This document shows, piece after piece, positions 1-3,840 of a stretch of DNA of 5,888 nt. Each line of letters opens with the position of its first letter. Position 1 is the first letter of the stretch. The position numbers were made by a program, and so were the translations under genes. Source of the stretch: an uncultured Actinomycetes bacterium (GTDB taxonomy: Bacteria > Actinomycetota > Actinomycetes > S36-B12); assembly GCA_913061025.1 (NCBI GenBank), contig CAJXUJ010000084.1, positions 1 through 5,888 of the forward strand, given 5' to 3'. Below the pieces are notes generated by a model. That model ran no database searches. It saw only the letters and a list, made by a program, of their open reading frames with translations, and was not told the origin of the DNA.

Positions 1-170
1 CACACCGTGCACACGATTTCGCCGGTGGCTTCGTCAGGCTCTACCGGAGCATGGTCATCGCACGGACATGCCAGCACGTCCCACAGATGGGGAGACAAGC
101 CGAGCGGGGAGTTCGGGTACTGCATGGGGTTCCCCGCATCCGGCACAGCGTTTTCTGACACAGAACTCAT
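1..170 (-). CDS. Trm112-like zinc-ribbon protein, N-terminal part (runs off left edge)
   Basis: Translating the minus strand from the ATG at 170-168 gives 56 uninterrupted codons up to the window edge. After a variable N-terminus of about 25 residues comes LWDVLACPCDDHAPV (residues 29-43) and then EIVCTV (51-56). The last two bases, TG, are compatible with the next codon being Cys. A CPC pair followed by a CxxC-type pair is the zinc-ribbon pattern of Trm112-like proteins, which in actinobacteria are usually about 60-100 residues long, so perhaps a third or more of the gene is missing. Trm112 in eukaryotes is a zinc-binding activator of methyltransferases; the role of the bacterial relatives is not settled. 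The ATG overlaps the mutase stop codon (TGATG, one shared base), and the purine-rich GAAGGG in the last mutase codons, about 9 nt upstream, can serve as ribosome binding site. Translational coupling is therefore likely. An internal ATG (Met16) is a possible alternative start. Confidence 0.78.
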   Translation of the reverse strand, partial: MSSVSENAVPDAGNPMQYPNSPLGLSPHLWDVLACPCDDHAPVEPDEATGEIVCTV

Positions 171-1567
171 CACGCACCGCCCTTCATCAGTGCGAGAACA
201 TCGTCGCGGAGATTCTCCATGGTCTGTTGATCCTTGGCTTCGACGTTCAGGCGCAGGAGGGGCTCGGTGTTACTTGGCCTTACGTTGAACCACCAGTCAC
301 CGCCATCGACGGTGAGGCCGTCCATGTGATCGGTGGACACCCCATCGGAGTCCGCGTAGGTGCTCTCAATAACCGTCGTCACGGCCTGCTGATCGTCGAC
401 CCGAGTGTTGATCTCTCCCGACGCCGCATACCGCTCGTACGCGGTGAGAAGCGAGGAGAACGTGGTGCCCTCAGGGGCGGATCCCAGCGCAGCAAGGGCG
501 TGCATCGCGGCGAGCATTCCCGAATCGGCACGCCAGAAGTCGCGGAAGTAGAAGTGTCCTGAGTGCTCACCACCGAACACCGCATCGGTTTCAGCCATGG
601 TCGCCTTGATGAACGAGTGCCCGACGCGCGTCTTCACCGGGGTCCCACCGTTCTCAAGGACGACCTCGGGAACGGTCTTCGACGTGATCAGATTGTGGAT
701 GATCGTCGACCCGGGGTAGCGCGCCAGTTCTCGCGCGGCGATCAGGGCCGTCAACGTCGACGGACTAACCGTGTCGCCGTTTTCGTCCACGACGAAGCAA
801 CGGTCCGCGTCCCCATCGAACGCGAGGCCGATATCGGCTCCGGTCTCTCGAACCCGCGCCTGGATATCGACAAGGTTCGCCGGCTCGATCGGGTTGGCCT
901 CGTGGTTGGGGAAGGTGCCGTCGAGTTCGAAGTACATGGGATCGATAGTCAAAGGAAGCGCCTCGAGCCCCGCTTCATCGGCAAGAACGGCCGGGACCGT
1001 GTAGCCGGCCATCCCGTTGCCGGCATCGACCACGACCTTCAAGGGACGGATTGACGATAGATCGACCAAGTCGCGGAGATAGCGGGCGTAGTCAGCCAGC
1101 GTGTCCTGCGACCTGACCTCGCCGATACGTCCATCCGATGACGGGACTCCGTTTTCGATCATCTGCCGGATATCGCGCAAACCCGAATCCTGGCCAACGG
1201 GTGCGGCCCCTACCCGGCACAACTTGATGCCGTTGTACTCGGCCGGGTTGTGGCTCGCGGTGAACATTGCACCGGGAAGACCCATCGATCCCGACGCGAA
1301 GTACAGCCCGTCGGTGCTGCACAACCCGATCAGAACGACATCGCATCCCTGTTCACGAACACCCTCCGCGAAGCTCGCGACGAGGTCGGGACCGGAGGGG
1401 CGCATGTCATGACCGATGACGACCGCCCCCGGACCGCCGTCGGCAGCCGAAACACCGAGCACTCGCACGAAGGCGGCACCAACGTCATGGGCGAGGTCCT
1501 CATCCAACTGATCCGGATAGATGCCACGGACGTCGTAAGCCTTGATGATCGAGTCAAGATCGCGCAT
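170..1567 (-). CDS. manB: Phosphomannomutase (alpha-D-phosphohexomutase family)
   Basis: This 465-residue cytoplasmic enzyme should interconvert mannose-6-phosphate and mannose-1-phosphate, the step that feeds GDP-mannose synthesis for phosphatidylinositol mannosides, lipoglycans and other mannosylated products. All four family landmarks are visible. The catalytic phosphoserine loop is TASHNP with Ser105. The Mg-binding loop is DGDADR (251-256). The sugar-specificity loop is GGEHSGH (332-338). The C-terminal phosphate-binding loop is RPSNTEP (430-436). The length is typical for the bacterial four-domain family, and the N-terminus IIKAYDVRGIYPDQLDEDLA is characteristic of actinobacterial members, which supports the ATG at 1567. 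The equivalent mycobacterial gene (Rv3257c type) also lies directly downstream of a DUF3499 gene. No good ribosome binding site precedes the ATG, and a TAGCCT hexamer lies 6 nt upstream, so the mRNA may be leaderless. Activity on glucose phosphates as well cannot be excluded from sequence. Some annotations use pmmA for this gene and manB for the guanylyltransferase. Confidence 0.96.
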   Translation of the reverse strand: MRDLDSIIKAYDVRGIYPDQLDEDLAHDVGAAFVRVLGVSAADGGPGAVVIGHDMRPSGPDLVASFAEGVREQGCDVVLIGLCSTDGLYFASGSMGLPGAMFTASHNPAEYNGIKLCRVGAAPVGQDSGLRDIRQMIENGVPSSDGRIGEVRSQDTLADYARYLRDLVDLSSIRPLKVVVDAGNGMAGYTVPAVLADEAGLEALPLTIDPMYFELDGTFPNHEANPIEPANLVDIQARVRETGADIGLAFDGDADRCFVVDENGDTVSPSTLTALIAARELARYPGSTIIHNLITSKTVPEVVLENGGTPVKTRVGHSFIKATMAETDAVFGGEHSGHFYFRDFWRADSGMLAAMHALAALGSAPEGTTFSSLLTAYERYAASGEINTRVDDQQAVTTVIESTYADSDGVSTDHMDGLTVDGGDWWFNVRPSNTEPLLRLNVEAKDQQTMENLRDDVLALMKGGA

Positions 1568-1603
1568 CGGCCAAGGCTATCGGCGCACCGCAGCCAATGT
1601 CCG
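1568..1603 (-). promoter_or_regulatory. Candidate leaderless promoter of the phosphomannomutase gene
   Basis: On the minus strand, TAGCCT (1579-1574) matches the actinobacterial -10 pattern TANNNT and ends exactly 6 nt before the ATG at 1567. That spacing would place transcription initiation at or next to the A of the start codon. Eighteen bases further upstream is CGGACA (1603-1598), which matches the last four bases of TTGACA. The 55-bp gap contains no Shine-Dalgarno-like sequence close to the ATG. Leaderless genes are common in actinobacteria. The assignment rests on pattern and spacing only. Confidence 0.45.
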
Positions 1604-1614
1604 GCTGCTGCGGT
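1587..1614 (-). terminator. Imperfect inverted repeat in the DUF3499-mutase gap; possible U-tract-less terminator or structured element
   Basis: The arms ACCGCAGCC (1587-1595) and GGCTGCTGCGGT (1603-1614) are complementary except for a 3-nt TGC bulge, with a 7-nt loop AATGTCC. The repeat begins 8 bp after the TAA of the DUF3499 gene, where a terminator would be expected. It has no following T-run in the direction of transcription, so it would not be a classical intrinsic terminator. It also overlaps the proposed -35 region of the mutase promoter, so an operator-like role is an alternative. It may also be a chance pairing in GC-rich DNA. Confidence 0.3.
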
Positions 1615-1622
1615 CAGAGGTG

Positions 1623-2141
1623 TTACCAGAGTCCCTCGTGGTCGAATGGTTCATCCGGCGATGGAGCCTTGGGGCGAGGGGCAAACACCGGATGAGCGTC
1701 GTCGTGTCGCTTCTCCGGCTCGCGTGTCTCCGGCTCGCGCTTCTCGCGAGGGGTGAACTCGGCCGCCGACACGTCAGGGACCACTCGCAGGTGGCTACGG
1801 CGTCCACCCGTTGGTTGCGGTGTTGTTTCGGCCGTCGCATCGCCTCGTTCGGTTTCGGCGATGTCGTGGCGAGGTTTAGCTGCTTCGCGAACGGCATTGG
1901 CCAATGCCTCGAGATCGTCGGTGGTGGGCTTCAGAGCATCTGGATCGGGGGTGATGCGAACAACTTCCCACCCCTTCGGTGCTGTCAATCGATCGCTGTG
2001 CATCTGACATAGGTCATAGCAATGAGGCTCGGCGTAGGTCGCCAACGGGCCGACCACCGCGGTGGAATCCGCATAGACATACGTGAGCGTCGAGACCGCG
2101 GGTTGGGTGCACGACGGCTTCGAACAGCGACGACGACTCAC
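1623..2141 (-). CDS. DUF3499 family protein, Cys-rich, putative metal-binding
   Basis: Started at the GTG at 2141, the product has 172 residues. The first 60 or so residues match the conserved DUF3499 domain: RRCSKPSC at the N-terminus, then TLTYVYADSTAVVGPLATYAEPHCYDLC and the HSDRLTAPKGWEVVRI region. Cys6, Cys11, Cys41 and Cys45, with His40 and His48, form a C-x4-C...HC-x3-C-x2-H arrangement suited to binding zinc or another metal; this function is inferred. The rest (about residue 65 onward) is low in hydrophobics, rich in Pro, Glu, Arg and Asp, and probably disordered, ending in DHEGLW. It contains the pentapeptide repeat REPET-REPEK. The reading frame extends upstream to an ATG at 2216 that would overlap the DUF5719 gene. 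I rejected that start because the extra 25 residues are Arg/Ser-rich shadow-like sequence, whereas the conserved domain begins at the GTG. The family sits beside phosphomannomutase across actinobacteria, but its role is unknown. Confidence 0.9.
   Translation of the reverse strand: MSRRRCSKPSCTQPAVSTLTYVYADSTAVVGPLATYAEPHCYDLCQMHSDRLTAPKGWEVVRITPDPDALKPTTDDLEALANAVREAAKPRHDIAETERGDATAETTPQPTGGRRSHLRVVPDVSAAEFTPREKREPETREPEKRHDDAHPVFAPRPKAPSPDEPFDHEGLW
1712..1741 (-). repeat. Two-copy 15-nt tandem repeat coding REPET/REPEK
   Basis: On the plus strand TCTCCGGCTCGCG occurs at 1712-1724 and again at 1727-1739, with a period of 15 nt. Read in the gene direction the two units encode the pentapeptides REPET and REPEK (residues 135-144) in the disordered tail of the DUF3499 protein. 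The period is a multiple of three, so copy-number change keeps the frame. This looks like a small local duplication by slippage. Confidence 0.7.
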
Positions 2142-2154
2142 GTCCGGCACGCTA
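2142..2154 (-). promoter_or_regulatory. Candidate -10 element for a leaderless DUF3499 transcript
   Basis: On the minus strand TAGCGT (2154-2149) fits the TANNNT -10 pattern and is followed by 7 nt (GCCGGAC) and then the GTG start at 2141, with no convincing Shine-Dalgarno sequence between. No good -35 hexamer is visible at 16-18 bp, so the call rests on the -10 and the spacing alone. It lies in the 55-bp gap after the DUF5719 stop codon. If real, DUF3499 expression would not depend solely on the upstream membrane-protein operon. Confidence 0.32.
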
Positions 2155-2196
2155 GCGGGCCGATAACGCTGGCGCGAGGAGCCGCGCCGTGTCCGT

Positions 2197-3840
2197 TCAG
2201 CGAGTGGCGATCGCACCGTCGGGAACGGCTTGCGGCACCGGAACTCGAACGCGCAGCGGCTTCCAGGGATATCCGGTGATCAGGTCACCGAAACGCGAAC
2301 GCTCCTTGACGCGATGCGCGGCCAAGATCGGACCTGATCCCGGCGCCGGGGTGATGACCCCCGTGAACCAATCGACATCCGTGGGCGGTTCGAACGTGAC
2401 CACCCGAACCTCACCGGGGGGCACCGAAACGCGAACCGGTTCGGTGGGCTCGGCGATTTCCTTCCCGCCGCGGAACGGCAGCATGGTGACATCGACTTCC
2501 ACCGAGGTCGCGGGGGCGACGATTTGAAGCTTGACGTCGGTCGCAGCACGGACGGGAAGTCCGCTGACCGCCGCAGGACCGACGAAGGGCTGCGCACCCG
2601 CGGTGAAAGACGCCTCGTTTTGCACATTGCTGCCGCCGAAGAACTGACGCATACCCGCGACAATGGGCTGGTCCGACGTGAGTTGGAGAGCTGCCGGCAG
2701 CACCCCATCCGGAGAGGGTGGCAGCGCCGGTGTCATGTCCAAGGTGGTGACCGCACCTGCCGGCACGGTGACACTTCCGCGTTCGAACGGAAGGTAGCTG
2801 CCGTCTTGCGCGAGTACGCGCACCTCGACGATGGCGTCGTTGTCGGTTGTCGACACCACGGACAGGACGCGCGCACCGTCGCCGGCGAGGATGCCGGGGA
2901 TGTAGACAGTGGTGGCTGGTTCCGCGGCGGCCGGGATCCAATCGGTCCCTACGGAGTCGAGGCCCACGCGCTGTTCGTCATCGACCGAGGCGCCGACGCG
3001 CCCGGAACGAGCGATTACGTGGAACGCAGTTCCGTTGACCCCCGGCGCAACCTCGTCCAACCGAACCACGATGCGGTCCTGACCGGGAACCACGAGCCCG
3101 CGTGTGGTCGGGGTTTCGATTTCGCCGTCGGGACCGTGGATGATCACGTCGACGATCGCGGACGTGACGTCCGGATTCACCAGCACGACGCGGGTGATGC
3201 GCCCGGCGACGGCACCCCCGCCTACGAACCAAAAGTCAGACCCTGCCGGCGCACACGCAGTGCTCGCCATACCGCGTCCGCGTCCGCTGGGATCCCTTCC
3301 CCACTGATCGGCAATGAGACCGGGCGCCAGCGCTCCTTCTCCGTAGGCCTCGACCGCAGGAAGTTCTGTCCCGAACGCCTCGATCTGCCCCTGCTCCCCC
3401 GGCTCCTTCAAGTTGGAGCTTGCCGACTCCGCGCCCGGAAGAGTGCGCAGACCGGCCTCACCCTCACCGTCCTGCCCAGGCTGTCCGGGAACAACTGCGC
3501 CGGTGACTCGGACCCCGAGATTGCCTCCGGTGCCCGGTTCCGGACACAGCAGGACGCTCGATCGAATGGGCTCGGCAATGACCGTGGTTTCCACCTCCGA
3601 TGCATCGCCTCCACCGGCCAGCGAGCCCATACCCACAATTCCGGCGATCACCGCAGCCACGATGAGTGGCGGAATCCAACCTCGAACACCGGACCGCGGT
3701 TCGCTCGCCAGTGATTCCTGAGACCGCGCTTCTCCCGACCGTGCTCGGCGTCGCGATGAACGCGAACCCCGCCGACGTCCGGTCGCAGCGGTCTCGGTGG
3801 ATACGTCTTCCGTGACGTCGCCAGGCGCTTCCTCGGTCAC
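2197..3840 (-). CDS. DUF5719 family membrane-anchored extracytoplasmic protein
   Basis: The product has 547 residues. Residues 1-54 form a hydrophilic N-terminus with an Arg cluster (GRRRGSRSSRRRARS, about 21-35). One hydrophobic segment follows (about 55-76, WIPPLIVAAVIAGIVGMGSL), acting as an uncleaved anchor with N-in/C-out topology. The remaining 470 or so residues would be outside the membrane. They begin with a Gly/Pro/Glu-rich linker (about 117-150) and continue as repeated Val/Thr-rich beta-strand patterns such as ITRVVLVNPDVTSAIVDVII and VDVTMLPFRGG, suggesting two or more beta-sandwich-like units. There are only two cysteines (Cys99 and Cys196), both on the outer side, so one disulfide is plausible. 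No catalytic motif is recognisable; a structural or accessory role beside the coupled glycosyltransferase is inferred. The GTG start is set by the GTGA overlap with the upstream gene and a strong ribosome binding site. Family assignment is from overall resemblance and gene order. Confidence 0.82.
   Translation of the reverse strand: MTEEAPGDVTEDVSTETAATGRRRGSRSSRRRARSGEARSQESLASEPRSGVRGWIPPLIVAAVIAGIVGMGSLAGGGDASEVETTVIAEPIRSSVLLCPEPGTGGNLGVRVTGAVVPGQPGQDGEGEAGLRTLPGAESASSNLKEPGEQGQIEAFGTELPAVEAYGEGALAPGLIADQWGRDPSGRGRGMASTACAPAGSDFWFVGGGAVAGRITRVVLVNPDVTSAIVDVIIHGPDGEIETPTTRGLVVPGQDRIVVRLDEVAPGVNGTAFHVIARSGRVGASVDDEQRVGLDSVGTDWIPAAAEPATTVYIPGILAGDGARVLSVVSTTDNDAIVEVRVLAQDGSYLPFERGSVTVPAGAVTTLDMTPALPPSPDGVLPAALQLTSDQPIVAGMRQFFGGSNVQNEASFTAGAQPFVGPAAVSGLPVRAATDVKLQIVAPATSVEVDVTMLPFRGGKEIAEPTEPVRVSVPPGEVRVVTFEPPTDVDWFTGVITPAPGSGPILAAHRVKERSRFGDLITGYPWKPLRVRVPVPQAVPDGAIATR

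Noticed and set aside
563..1054. Open frames on the plus strand opposite the phosphomannomutase gene
   Set aside because: They lie opposite the Mg-binding and catalytic region of a well-conserved enzyme, and their translations show no family features.
1743..1750. CTCGCGAG palindrome near the end of the DUF3499 gene
   Set aside because: An 8-bp palindrome inside coding GC-rich DNA is expected by chance, and nothing around it suggests a binding site.
1623..2216. Longer DUF3499 gene starting at the ATG at 2216
   Set aside because: The additional 25 N-terminal residues are Arg/Ser-rich and outside the conserved domain, and they would overlap the DUF5719 coding end. The GTG at 2141 directly precedes the conserved RRCSKPSC. 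The GTG at 2150 remains a minor alternative.
2524..3714. A 396-codon open frame on the plus strand opposite the DUF5719 gene
   Set aside because: It has Arg/Asp/Gly/His-rich composition with no domain, and lies fully opposite a gene with a clear membrane anchor, strong ribosome binding site and coupling to its neighbour. It is a GC-driven shadow.
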